Assembly: GCF_002159975.1 (NCBI RefSeq) | Contig: NZ_NFJR01000002.1 | Location: 124,001-188,000, forward strand | Source: Barnesiella sp. An22 | GTDB taxonomy: Bacteria > Bacteroidota > Bacteroidia > Bacteroidales > Barnesiellaceae | DNA length: 64,000 nucleotides | Reading direction: 5' to 3' | Shown here: piece by piece, positions 1 through 7,369 of the stretch | Numbering within the stretch: position 1 is the stretch's first letter | How the letters are laid out: every line of letters begins with the position of its first letter | Program-made: the position numbers and the translations under genes | Notes under the pieces: model-generated | Databases searched by the model: none | Told to the model about the DNA's origin: nothing | The model's input: only the letters and a program-made list of their open reading frames with translations

Positions 1-339
1 GAAAGCAACGGCTATCGTCTCCTTCTTCCCGAAGGGACATTGGATTATTTTATCATCTCGGATGTAAAGGAAAGCAATACGGAAATAGTAATATATCTGG
101 AAGAGAAAAACGAAGTCCCTGAAGAACATTCAAAAATGAAAGTGGAAAGCAAGGGATTTTATGATCCTGTAGTGGTTCAGGACTTTCCGGTTCGTGGCAA
201 GAAACTTTTCCTGAATATCCGCCGGCGCAGATGGATTGTGAAGGAAGAAGGCCGTTATGTAAGCCGCAACTGGAAGCTGATTGCAGAAGGGAGCCGTATG
301 ACGCAAGAATTTGCGTCTTTTTTAAAAGAACTATATTGA
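1..339 (+). CDS. ISAon1-type transposase, N-terminal ORF (5' partial)
   Basis: Frame 1 is open from the first base of the window, so the start lies upstream; a TTG at 40 is only an internal codon. The product is basic and ends in an arginine-rich stretch (NIRRRRWIV) followed by a helical tail. This matches the small first protein of two-ORF ISAon1 elements of Bacteroidetes (ISL3-like), thought to supply DNA binding. The catalytic ORF begins just downstream in a different frame (+1), and that frame is open only from 326, so a +1 shift or independent initiation would be needed to join them. Family assignment rests on recall of the family and the neighbour; confidence is moderate. Confidence 0.6.
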   Translation, partial: ESNGYRLLLPEGTLDYFIISDVKESNTEIVIYLEEKNEVPEEHSKMKVESKGFYDPVVVQDFPVRGKKLFLNIRRRRWIVKEEGRYVSRNWKLIAEGSRMTQEFASFLKELY

Positions 340-364
340 TACACTTCCGGTAAGCTGCAAGCTT

Positions 365-1318
365 TTGGGATTCCTCTTCGGCGTGGACGGAGATCTTCTG
401 GAGCGTCAGTACCGCAACCACTTGAGCGGTTACAAGAGCTGGGACCAGCTCCCCCATGCCGAAGAATGGATTCTTTTCGAGAAGAATATCGGTCCGTATG
501 TGGGAATTGATGAGGTCAACCTTTCACAGGGAGAACTCTACACAATCCTGATAAACAAGGAGAGAAGAGGAGGATTGGGAAGTATCATTGCCATCATAAA
601 GGGTACCGATGTAAGGATCGTCACATCCGTCCTGCTGAAGCTCTCCAGACGCAGGCGGTTTCAGGTCAGGGAGATAACCCTCGATATGGCTCCGAACATG
701 GAGCAGACGGCACGAATCTGCTTCCCTGCCGCACGCCGTGTCACAGACCGCTTCCATGTCCAGAAACTGGCTTATGAAGCGGTTCAGGAAATGAGAGTGA
801 AGGCACGCTGGGAAGCCCTGGATGAGGAATCCATACAGATAGCACATGCCAAAGCTTGCGGGAAAATCTATCATGCTCCGGTATTCGAGAACGGGGATTC
901 GAGAAAGCAGCTGCTGGCAAGAAGCATCTATCTTCTCTATAAGAAGGAATCTTTATGGACCGAATCACAGCGTGTACGAGCCAAAATCCTCTTCAGAGAA
1001 TATCCCGAGATAAAGAAGGCCTACTATCTTTCCATGAGACTCGGGCTGATATATCACCAGTGCAAGCATAAGGATACCGCATTGACAAGACTTGCCAGAT
1101 GGTATGACGAGGTGGACAAATCGGGCTTCCTGGCTTTTGGCAGAGTGGCAAGATCCATACAGACACATTATCTGGAAATCATTAACTTCTTTGAGAGGCG
1201 TTCCACAAACGCGGCTTCTGAATCCTTCAATGCCAAAATAAAGAGCTTCCGTTCGCAGTTCAGAGGAGTAAAGGATAAAGCGTTCTTCTTGTTCAGACTA
1301 GCTAAAATTTATGCTTAA
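365..1318 (+). CDS. ISAon1 family transposase (DDE)
   Basis: 317-residue transposase of the ISL3-like DDE superfamily. Visible landmarks are a conserved block with the first acidic residue (YVGIDEVNLSQGELYT, about residues 45-60), a second block (EITLDMAPNME, about 100-110) followed by DRFHVQKLAYEAVQE, and a terminal block with NAASESFNAKIKSF carrying the last acidic residue. The C-terminus (FLFRLAKIYA) matches the usual end of the family, so the protein appears intact. ATG at 365 is the annotated start, but the frame is open from 326. The element lies directly against a truncated hydrolase gene, so this copy marks an insertion event. Left end and left inverted repeat are outside the window. 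Confidence 0.85.
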   Translation: MGFLFGVDGDLLERQYRNHLSGYKSWDQLPHAEEWILFEKNIGPYVGIDEVNLSQGELYTILINKERRGGLGSIIAIIKGTDVRIVTSVLLKLSRRRRFQVREITLDMAPNMEQTARICFPAARRVTDRFHVQKLAYEAVQEMRVKARWEALDEESIQIAHAKACGKIYHAPVFENGDSRKQLLARSIYLLYKKESLWTESQRVRAKILFREYPEIKKAYYLSMRLGLIYHQCKHKDTALTRLARWYDEVDKSGFLAFGRVARSIQTHYLEIINFFERRSTNAASESFNAKIKSFRSQFRGVKDKAFFLFRLAKIYA

Positions 1319-1350
1319 TCTTATAAATCCCTCAGGTTTTTACGTTGATC
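1319..1350 (+). mobile_element. Probable right end of the ISAon1-type IS
   Basis: The transposase stop codon is at 1318. Recognisable hydrolase-coding sequence starts at about 1351 (PFIALSDDD). The 32 bases between therefore probably hold the right terminal inverted repeat; the segment CCTCAGGTTTTTACGTTGAT is a plausible end. The exact junction cannot be fixed because the left end and any target-site duplication lie outside the window. Confidence 0.45.
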
Positions 1351-1550
1351 CCTTTATCGCCCTCTCCGACGACGACAATGTGGTACCCGTCGAGAACAGC
1401 CTGCGCTACTACACCGCCCTGCACCGTCACCACGTGCCCGTGTCGCTGCACATCTATCCCACCGGCGGCCACGGCTGGGGCTACCAGGAGACGTTCCGAT
1501 TCAAGCATGAGGTGCACAACGCCCTGGCCGACTGGCTGCGGTCGTTCTGA
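1351..1550 (+). pseudogene. 3' fragment of an alpha/beta-hydrolase (esterase/dienelactone hydrolase type)
   Basis: Only the last ~66 codons remain, in frame 3. The fragment reads PFIALSDDDNVVPVENS, then a segment ending in PTGGHGWGY. In alpha/beta-hydrolases of the acetyl-xylan esterase/BD-FAE kind these blocks carry the catalytic Asp (SDDD) and the catalytic His (GGHGW). The nucleophile-containing part is absent and is replaced upstream by the IS element, so the gene is disrupted. The ATG at 1311 that opens this frame belongs to the IS. The original start is not in the window. Confidence 0.75.
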
Positions 1551-1604
1551 GGGAGGGGAGAATTTTGTCGACTAGGCCATTAGGCCGGAGAAAAAGATAG
1601 AATC

Positions 1605-1646
1605 CAACAAAGAAAAGAGGCTGCAACCCTGCGGTTACAGCCTCTT
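1605..1646 (-). terminator. Rho-independent terminator of tRNA-Leu
   Basis: Arms AAGAGGCTG (1615-1623) and CAGCCTCTT (1638-1646) form a 9 bp stem, extended inside by AACC/GGTT. On the minus strand the hairpin is followed by TTTTCTTTG. It lies just 3' of tRNA-Leu. Confidence 0.8.
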
Positions 1647-1654
1647 CGATCTTG

Positions 1655-1738
1655 TACCCAGAGCCGGGATCGAACCGGCATGGAGGTTAATCCACTGGTG
1701 TTTGAGACCAGCGCGTCTACCGATTCCGCCATCTGGGC
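1655..1738 (-). tRNA. tRNA-Leu (anticodon CAA)
   Basis: The minus strand folds as a class II tRNA: acceptor GCCCAGA/TCTGGGT (with a terminal G-U pair), D-arm containing GGAATCGGTAGACGC, anticodon stem CTGGT/ACCAG around loop CTCAAAC (anticodon CAA, reading UUG), a variable arm, and a T-arm with GGTTCGATCCC. The discriminator is A and CCA is not encoded. It has its own promoter and terminator. Confidence 0.95.
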
Positions 1739-1751
1739 AGAAAAGACGTGG

Positions 1752-1783
1752 CAAAGGTAAGGATAGATTTTGAATGCGCCAAA
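1752..1783 (-). promoter_or_regulatory. Promoter of tRNA-Leu
   Basis: Minus strand: TACCTTTG (-7 box, 1752-1759) with TTTG at 1780-1783 and exactly 20 bp between. This fits the Bacteroidetes consensus TTTG-N19-21-TAnnTTTG, and it sits 14 bp from the tRNA 5' end. Confidence 0.75.
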
Positions 1784-1881
1784 TAATCTGTGTTTTTTTT
1801 CAAAAAAAGTTGATTGATACATCTTTCTAATAAAAAATAATTACATTAGCGGAATAATTAACATAAAAAAATGGCTCGCCC

Positions 1882-2958
1882 ATGGAAAATAGATATTGCG
1901 TAATTATGGGAGGCGGCGTGGGAAGCCGCTTTTGGCCGTTCAGCCGAAACAACAGACCGAAACAATTTCTCGATTTCTTCGGAATTGGGCGTTCGTTGCT
2001 CCAAATGAGTTTCGACCGTTTCGCCAAAATCATACCCAAGGATCACATCTTCATCGTCACCAACGAAATCTATGTCGACCTGATCAAGGAACAGCTCCCC
2101 GACCTGCCGGCCGAGAATATTCTTTTGGAGCCGGCTCGCCGCAACACGGCTCCTTGTATTGCCTGGGCCTCGTATCATATCCGGGCAATCAACCCCAAGG
2201 CCAACATCGTGGTGGCTCCCTCCGATCACCTCATTCTCAAGGAGGATGAGTTTGCCCGCTGCGTAAATCAGGGTCTCGAATTCGTAGCTAAATATCCGGC
2301 TCTGCTCACACTGGGTATCAAGCCCAACCGACCCGAAACGGGATATGGCTACATACAGATTGGCGAGGATGCCGAAGGTGACATCAAAACGGTAAAGACC
2401 TTTACCGAGAAACCCAACCTCGAGTTTGCCAAGATGTTTGTCGAGAGCGGCGAATTCTTCTGGAACTCGGGTATATTTATCTGGAATGTACAGACGATTA
2501 TCAACGCCTTCCAGAGATTCCTGCCCGATATTTCCAACCGGTTCGAAGAGCATAACGAGGTATTCAATACGCCGGCCGAGAAACAGTTTATCGACGAGAA
2601 TTTTGCGGCTTGTCCCAACATTTCGATCGACTTTGGTGTGATGGAGAAGGCCTCGAACGTATTCGTTCTCTGTGCCGACTTCGGCTGGAGCGACCTGGGT
2701 TCGTGGAGCGCCCTGTATGACCACTCGCCCAAAAACAAAGACGGCAACGTGGCCCAGGGATGCAAGACCCTGCTCTACAACACCACAAACAACGTCATTG
2801 CCGTGAAGGGCGACAAGCTGGTGGTTGTCGAGGGGCTGAAGGACTACATCATTGCCGAGGCCGACAACGTGCTGCTCATTTGCCCCAAGAGCGAGGAGCA
2901 GAAAATTAAACAGTTTGTAACCGACGCCAAGATGGCTTTCGACGATACCTACATCTAA
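1882..2958 (+). CDS. manC: Mannose-1-phosphate guanylyltransferase
   Basis: Makes GDP-mannose from mannose-1-phosphate and GTP, the donor for mannose and the precursor of fucose in surface glycans. At 358 residues it is a single-domain nucleotidyltransferase without the C-terminal phosphomannose isomerase half found in bifunctional enzymes. The nucleotide-binding signature GGGVGSRFWPFSR is at residues 10-22, followed by NRPKQF; PSDHLI, ETGYGYIQ and FTEKPN are all present. ATG at 1882 starts right at the signature region. The gene is monocistronic, between tRNA-Leu and a strong terminator; a role in supplying the glycosyltransferase cluster 10 kb away is inference. Confidence 0.93.
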   Translation: MENRYCVIMGGGVGSRFWPFSRNNRPKQFLDFFGIGRSLLQMSFDRFAKIIPKDHIFIVTNEIYVDLIKEQLPDLPAENILLEPARRNTAPCIAWASYHIRAINPKANIVVAPSDHLILKEDEFARCVNQGLEFVAKYPALLTLGIKPNRPETGYGYIQIGEDAEGDIKTVKTFTEKPNLEFAKMFVESGEFFWNSGIFIWNVQTIINAFQRFLPDISNRFEEHNEVFNTPAEKQFIDENFAACPNISIDFGVMEKASNVFVLCADFGWSDLGSWSALYDHSPKNKDGNVAQGCKTLLYNTTNNVIAVKGDKLVVVEGLKDYIIAEADNVLLICPKSEEQKIKQFVTDAKMAFDDTYI

Positions 2959-2982
2959 ACCGTCGTACAGCGTCGACACGAT

Positions 2983-3020
2983 ACAGGAAGAGCCGGAGGT
3001 TTTCCTCCGGCTCTTCCTGT
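2983..3020. terminator. Bidirectional terminator between manC and deoC
   Basis: A 17 bp perfect stem, ACAGGAAGAGCCGGAGG (2983-2999) and its complement (3004-3020), closes a TTTT loop. It lies between two convergent genes (manC plus, deoC minus) and probably serves both. Confidence 0.85.
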
Positions 3021-3047
3021 TATTTGGCGTACACCAAACGATCTCGA

Positions 3048-3941
3048 TTAAAAGAATTTGGTGGGGACGCCCCAAATGTCGGAGAGCAGGTTGTTGGCCA
3101 ACCGGCTGGCACCGATTCTGAAGTGCTCGTTGTTGAGCCATTGCTCGCCCAGCACCTCTTTTACCACGCAATAATATTTCACGGCGTCGACCGTCGTAGA
3201 GATGCCTCCGGCCGGTTTGAAACCAATCATGGTTCCCGTCTGCTCGTAGTACTCCTTGATGGCCTGGCACATCACATAGGCAGCCTCGAGCGTAGCGGCG
3301 GGCTCGGTTTTACCGGTCGATGTCTTGATGAAATCGGCACCCGAATAGATGGACAGCAGCGAGGCCTTCTTGATATTCGAAGCCGTCTTCAAGGCACCCG
3401 ATTCGAGGATAACCTTCAGATGCGACTCCTTGCAGGCGTGTTTCAGCTCCTCGATCTCCTGGCACATCTCTTCGTAATTCCCGGCCAGGAAGTTGCCTAC
3501 GTTGATTACAATATCAATCTCGTCGGCCCCGTCGGCAACGGCCAGAGCCGTCTCGGCTACCTTCACCTCGGTAAAGGTCTGCGACGAGGGGAAACCGCCC
3601 GATACGGCAGCAATATTCACGGCCGACACGTCGAGGTTGGCGCGAACGGTTCCGGCAAAGTTGGGATAGACACAAATGGCAGCCACGTTGTCCATCTCGG
3701 GATGCTCCTCTTCAAAATCGTTCACCCGCTTGGTCATGCGCGTAATCGACTCGGTGTTATCCTCGGTATGCAGCGACGTCAGGTCGATGCAGTGGAACAA
3801 AAACTTGTACACATCGGGTGTACTGTTTGCGGCCAGATTGTCGCGAACGATTTTCTCTACGGCAGCCGCTACTTGGGCATCGTCCAAATCGGTGTTGTAC
3901 CGACTCAACATTTCTTCATATTTGTCCAGTTTATTCTCCAT
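3048..3941 (-). CDS. deoC: Deoxyribose-phosphate aldolase
   Basis: Class I aldolase that splits 2-deoxyribose-5-phosphate into glyceraldehyde-3-phosphate and acetaldehyde in deoxynucleoside catabolism. 297 residues, longer than the E. coli enzyme (259) because of an N-terminal extension. The Schiff-base lysine is K206 in FIKTSTGK; the proton-relay lysine is K242 in GFKPAGGI; D143 in EIDIVIN is the expected catalytic Asp. It is the last gene of the minus-strand block, and its start overlaps the end of the mazG-like gene by 11 bp, so the two are probably translated together. Confidence 0.95.
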   Translation of the reverse strand: MENKLDKYEEMLSRYNTDLDDAQVAAAVEKIVRDNLAANSTPDVYKFLFHCIDLTSLHTEDNTESITRMTKRVNDFEEEHPEMDNVAAICVYPNFAGTVRANLDVSAVNIAAVSGGFPSSQTFTEVKVAETALAVADGADEIDIVINVGNFLAGNYEEMCQEIEELKHACKESHLKVILESGALKTASNIKKASLLSIYSGADFIKTSTGKTEPAATLEAAYVMCQAIKEYYEQTGTMIGFKPAGGISTTVDAVKYYCVVKEVLGEQWLNNEHFRIGASRLANNLLSDIWGVPTKFF

Positions 3942-4272
3942 GTTTGGTCAGTTTAGGATTATTGATATGTCTTGTTTTATCTCGATTGGTTTTCTTCTCG
4001 ATATTCTTTTCGAATGCAGCGGTCAGGTCCACGCCCGTCTGGTTGGCCAGGCAGAGCAGCACCCAGAAGACGTCGCACAACTCGTCCGACAGGTCGCTCT
4101 GCGCCTCTTCGCCCGGCTTGAACGACTGGTCGCCGTAGCGGCGCGAAATGATACGGGCCACCTCGCCCACCTCTTCGGTCAGGATGGCCATATTGGTCAG
4201 CTCGCTGAAGTACCGCACCCCCACACTCTTGATCCAGGCGTCTACCTGTTCTTGTGCCTCTTTGATTGTCAT
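3931..4272 (-). CDS. MazG-like nucleotide pyrophosphohydrolase
   Basis: 113-residue all-alpha NTP pyrophosphohydrolase of the MazG/iMazG superfamily. Visible metal-binding motif: ILTEEVGEVAR (E-E-x-x-E, about residues 30-40) and a second acidic motif DLSDELCDVFWVLLCLA (E-x-x-D, about 60-76). The family hydrolyses (d)NTPs to NMP plus pyrophosphate; the exact substrate is unknown. It sits between dtd (6 bp gap) and deoC (11 bp overlap), a setting consistent with nucleotide-pool cleaning. Confidence 0.85.
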   Translation of the reverse strand: MTIKEAQEQVDAWIKSVGVRYFSELTNMAILTEEVGEVARIISRRYGDQSFKPGEEAQSDLSDELCDVFWVLLCLANQTGVDLTAAFEKNIEKKTNRDKTRHINNPKLTKHGE

Positions 4273-4278
4273 ATTTCC

Positions 4279-4731
4279 TTACTCTTTGTTTTTGGTATCC
4301 ATGCAAATGGTCACCGGGCCGTCATTTATCAATTCTACCTGCATGTCAGCGCCGAAAACACCCGTGGCGACCTGTCGGCCCACCTCCTCGGAGAAACGCC
4401 GGCAGAAGGCCTCGTACATAGGCACAGCCACCTCGTGACCCGCAGCGCGTATGTACGACGGGCGGTTCCCCTTCTTGGTCGAGGCCAGCAGCGTAAACTG
4501 GCTCACCACCATGGCCTCGCCGCCCACATCGAGCAACGAGCGGTTCATCACCCCGTTTTCATCGTCGAAAATGCGCAGGTTGGCACACTTCTTAACCAGC
4601 CATTCAAGCTCCGAAAGCTCGTCGCTCTCTTCCACGCCCAGCAAAATCAAGAGCCCCCGACCGATTGACGAATGCAACTCACCGCCTATCGTTACCGAAG
4701 CCCGCTTTACCCGTTGAACAACTACTCTCAT
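4279..4731 (-). CDS. dtd: D-aminoacyl-tRNA deacylase
   Basis: Removes D-amino acids (and glycine mischarged on tRNA-Ala) from tRNA. The 150-residue product begins [13 protein letters not shown], the standard N-terminus, so the start is set at 4731 rather than at an upstream in-frame ATG (4779). Motifs: SQFTLLAS at 77-84 and the cross-subunit Gly-cisPro motif GPVT at 138-141. The 236 bp gap to uvrC holds its own promoter (4828-4858), so dtd-mazG-deoC can be transcribed separately from the upstream block. Confidence 0.95.
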   Translation of the reverse strand: MRVVVQRVKRASVTIGGELHSSIGRGLLILLGVEESDELSELEWLVKKCANLRIFDDENGVMNRSLLDVGGEAMVVSQFTLLASTKKGNRPSYIRAAGHEVAVPMYEAFCRRFSEEVGRQVATGVFGADMQVELINDGPVTICMDTKNKE

Positions 4732-4827
4732 GTGAAACTCTCCATTTTTATCGGTGCAGATGTCGAGCCTATCCCCCACCCGATCTTAACCGACCGGCGC
4801 AGTTCATACTCCCCTCTGCGTAAAGCA

Positions 4828-4858
4828 CAAAGATAATACAAACGACAACAGAAACAAA
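4828..4858 (-). promoter_or_regulatory. Promoter of dtd-mazG-deoC
   Basis: Minus strand: TATCTTTG (4828-4835) with TTTG at 4855-4858, spacer 19 bp. Beyond it, 4886-4902 is a 7 bp inverted repeat (AGCGATA/TATCGCT, 3-base loop) without a T-run, whose role is unclear. Confidence 0.7.
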
Positions 4859-4967
4859 TTTTATTTCATCCGTCTCCCTCAGGTCAGCGATAAGCTATCG
4901 CTTCCCAATTAAACGGAATTGCCTTTGTATGGTATATTTATAATACTGATAATCAACTATATAAAAA

Positions 4968-6764
4968 TCAAACCAGATGTTCTTTGATGATGCGGGCCTT
5001 GGCCTCGCCCACCACCGAGGCCAAATCGGCCTCCGACGCCTCTTTGATGCGCTTCACACTCTTGAAGTGCGTCAACAGCGCATCGCGGGTTTTTGGCCCT
5101 ATTCCGGCAATGGAATCGAGAGCCGACTTCACCTGCCCCTTGCTCCGCTTGTTGCGGTGGAAGGTTATACCGAACCGGTGAGCCTCGTCGCGCATGTGCT
5201 GAATCACCCGCAGCGACTCCGAATTTTTGTCGATATAGAGCGGCAGCGAATCACCGGGAAAATAGATTTCTTCCAACCGCTTGGCAATACCCACGATGGG
5301 CACCTTGCCCCGCAGGCCCAACGCCTCGAGCGACTCCAGTGCAGCACTCAACTGCCCCTTGCCGCCATCGACTATGATCAACTGGGGCAGCTCCTCCCCT
5401 TCGTCGAGCAACCGACGATAACGACGATAGATAATTTCGCGCATCGAAGCAAAGTCGTCGGGACCCACCACGGTCTTAATATCGAAATGTCGGTAATCTT
5501 TTTTCGAGGGTTTCCCCTTCTTGAAGACCACGCACGAAGCCACCGGATTGGTGCCTTGGATATTGGAGTTATCGAAACACTCCATATGCCACGGCAGTTC
5601 GGGCAAACGAAAATCTTGCTGTATGCGCGAGAGCACCCGCATCACCCGCTGCTCGGGATTCAGCTTTTCGTTTTGCTTCAGCCGGTCTATCTTGTACTGC
5701 TTCACGTTCTGCTCCGAGACCGCCAGCAATTTCTTCTTATCACCCCGTTGCGGAACCACAAATTCCACATCGTCGAAACTCGACTCGGGCAGGAAGGGAA
5801 CCAGAGCCTCCCGGGCCTTACTGCCAAACCGCGACCTCAGCTCGGCAATACCCAGCGACAGAATTTCGGGAGCCGATTCATCGAGTTTTTTCTTATACTC
5901 GATGGTGATACTTTGTACAATCGACCCACCCCGCACGTGCATATAGTTGACGAAAGCTACCCCCTCGTCTTCATCGTAAGAAAAGACATCGATCTCGTGC
6001 AACGACGGATTTACGATAACCGACTTGGCCTTATATTTCTCGATTAAATCGTACTTCTCCTTAATCGCCTGCGCCTCCTCGAAACGAAGCTCGGCCGACA
6101 GGCTCTGCATCTCCTCCAACAGGTGACGACTCAACTGGTGAATATCGCCGTTGAGAATCTGGCGCACCTGCTCGATATAACCGTCGTACTCCTGTTCCGA
6201 AATCTTCCCCTCGCAACACCCTTTACAGTTTTTGATGTGGTATTGCAGACAGACCCGGAACCGTTTTTTTGCGATGTTTTCGGGGGTAAGCGCATAGTTG
6301 CAGGTGCGTATCGGATAGAGCTCGCGTATCAACGCCAGCACCGTCTTGGCCAAATGCACGTTGGCATACGGGCCATAATATTTCGAGCCATCCTTATTCA
6401 CCCTACGGGTAAGAAATACCCGTGGAAAATGCTCGTTCCGCAAGCAAATCCACGGGTAAGTTTTATCGTCCTTGAGCAAGACATTGTAACGCGGCTTGTA
6501 CTCCTTGATCAGACTGTTTTCGAGATGCAGAGCATCCTCTTCGGTCTTCACGACGATATACTGCAAGTCATAGATATTCTTCACCAGCATATTCGTCTTG
6601 GCCGAATCGTGCACCTTGTTGAAGTACGAAGAGACCCGACGCTTCAGGTTCTTCGCCTTCCCCACATAGATAATCTTGCCCGTCTTGTCGAAATACTGAT
6701 ACACGCCAGGTGTATCGGGCAAGAGGGCAAGTTTGTTCTTAATATTTTCGTTTTTCTCGATCAA
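4968..6764 (-). CDS. uvrC: Excinuclease ABC subunit C
   Basis: Dual-incision nuclease of nucleotide excision repair. 598 residues, normal length. Order of parts: GIY-YIG nuclease (PGVYQYFDKTGK...IYVGKAKNLKRR, about residues 19-43) for the 3' cut; a UVR helical hairpin around 200-235 that contacts UvrB; the RNase H-like 5' nuclease with HMECFDNSNIQGT (about 395-407); and tandem helix-hairpin-helix at the C-terminus (SIAGIGPKTRDALL...). The start at 6764 is 6 bp from the apt stop, indicating one transcript. Confidence 0.96.
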   Translation of the reverse strand: MIEKNENIKNKLALLPDTPGVYQYFDKTGKIIYVGKAKNLKRRVSSYFNKVHDSAKTNMLVKNIYDLQYIVVKTEEDALHLENSLIKEYKPRYNVLLKDDKTYPWICLRNEHFPRVFLTRRVNKDGSKYYGPYANVHLAKTVLALIRELYPIRTCNYALTPENIAKKRFRVCLQYHIKNCKGCCEGKISEQEYDGYIEQVRQILNGDIHQLSRHLLEEMQSLSAELRFEEAQAIKEKYDLIEKYKAKSVIVNPSLHEIDVFSYDEDEGVAFVNYMHVRGGSIVQSITIEYKKKLDESAPEILSLGIAELRSRFGSKAREALVPFLPESSFDDVEFVVPQRGDKKKLLAVSEQNVKQYKIDRLKQNEKLNPEQRVMRVLSRIQQDFRLPELPWHMECFDNSNIQGTNPVASCVVFKKGKPSKKDYRHFDIKTVVGPDDFASMREIIYRRYRRLLDEGEELPQLIIVDGGKGQLSAALESLEALGLRGKVPIVGIAKRLEEIYFPGDSLPLYIDKNSESLRVIQHMRDEAHRFGITFHRNKRSKGQVKSALDSIAGIGPKTRDALLTHFKSVKRIKEASEADLASVVGEAKARIIKEHLV

Positions 6765-6770
6765 TCCGTA

Positions 6771-7295
6771 TCAATATTTGATAAGAGCCTCTACCTCGAC
6801 ATCGTCGGGGAAAGCCTCGCGGCCCTTCAAGAACTCCAGTTCGACCAGGAAATTGACATAGATTTTTTTCGGATTAAACCGTTTCACCAGCTTATAGGCA
6901 GCCAGCATGGTTCCACCCGTTGCCAGCAAATCGTCGTGCAACAGGACCACGTCGTTTTCGCAAAGGGCATCCTTGTGAATCTCGATTACATCTACCCCAT
7001 ACTCCTTGGTATAACTCTCCTGCCAGGTCTCGGCGGGCAGCTTGCCCGGTTTACGCATGGGCACAAATCCGGCCCCGATGCGGGTAGCCACAATAGGTCC
7101 CATGATAAAACCACGCGACTCTATACCCACCACTTTGGTTATCCCCTTCTCGGCATACATACGGGTGAGCATATCCGACAACTCTTTCAAGCAGTCGGGC
7201 TCTTTGAATACCGTTGTCAAATCTCTAAATACAATTCCCTTTTGCGGGAAATCGACCACGTCGCGAATCTTGCTTTTAATAATCTCTAAACTCAT
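6771..7295 (-). CDS. apt: Adenine phosphoribosyltransferase
   Basis: Salvages adenine to AMP using PRPP. 174 residues. The PRPP-binding loop is VVLLHDDLLATGGTM (about residues 117-131), with the usual acidic pair and GGT; the flexible-loop segment MRKPGKLPAETWQESY and the N-terminal DFPQKGIVFRDLT are intact. It sits between mnmG (about 75 bp upstream, a gap that contains the parS site) and uvrC (6 bp downstream), in the conserved Bacteroidales order. Confidence 0.96.
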   Translation of the reverse strand: MSLEIIKSKIRDVVDFPQKGIVFRDLTTVFKEPDCLKELSDMLTRMYAEKGITKVVGIESRGFIMGPIVATRIGAGFVPMRKPGKLPAETWQESYTKEYGVDVIEIHKDALCENDVVLLHDDLLATGGTMLAAYKLVKRFNPKKIYVNFLVELEFLKGREAFPDDVEVEALIKY

Positions 7296-7353
7296 TTTTT
7301 ATTCTTGTTATTTTGTTTGTCCTTCCCTTTTGTAATAAGGCTTTGCCCGATTT

Positions 7354-7369
7354 TGTTTCACGTGAAACA
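7354..7369. other. parS, ParB-binding centromere site
   Basis: TGTTTCACGTGAAACA is a perfect 16 bp palindrome identical to the classical bacterial parS consensus. It abuts the mnmG stop codon (7370-7372) and lies in the mnmG-apt gap. No second perfect copy was found by eye in the window. A 16 bp perfect match by chance in 64 kb is very unlikely. parA and parB themselves are not in the window. Confidence 0.85.

Noticed and set aside
319-370. Programmed frameshift joining the two transposase ORFs
   Set aside because: The second frame is +1 relative to the first, and the T/A-rich tract at 317-327 resembles -1 slippery sites. Independent initiation is equally possible, so no frameshift is claimed.
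4886-4902. Inverted repeat AGCGATA/TATCGCT as the uvrC terminator
   Set aside because: A short 7 bp stem with no following T-run in either direction; too weak to call.
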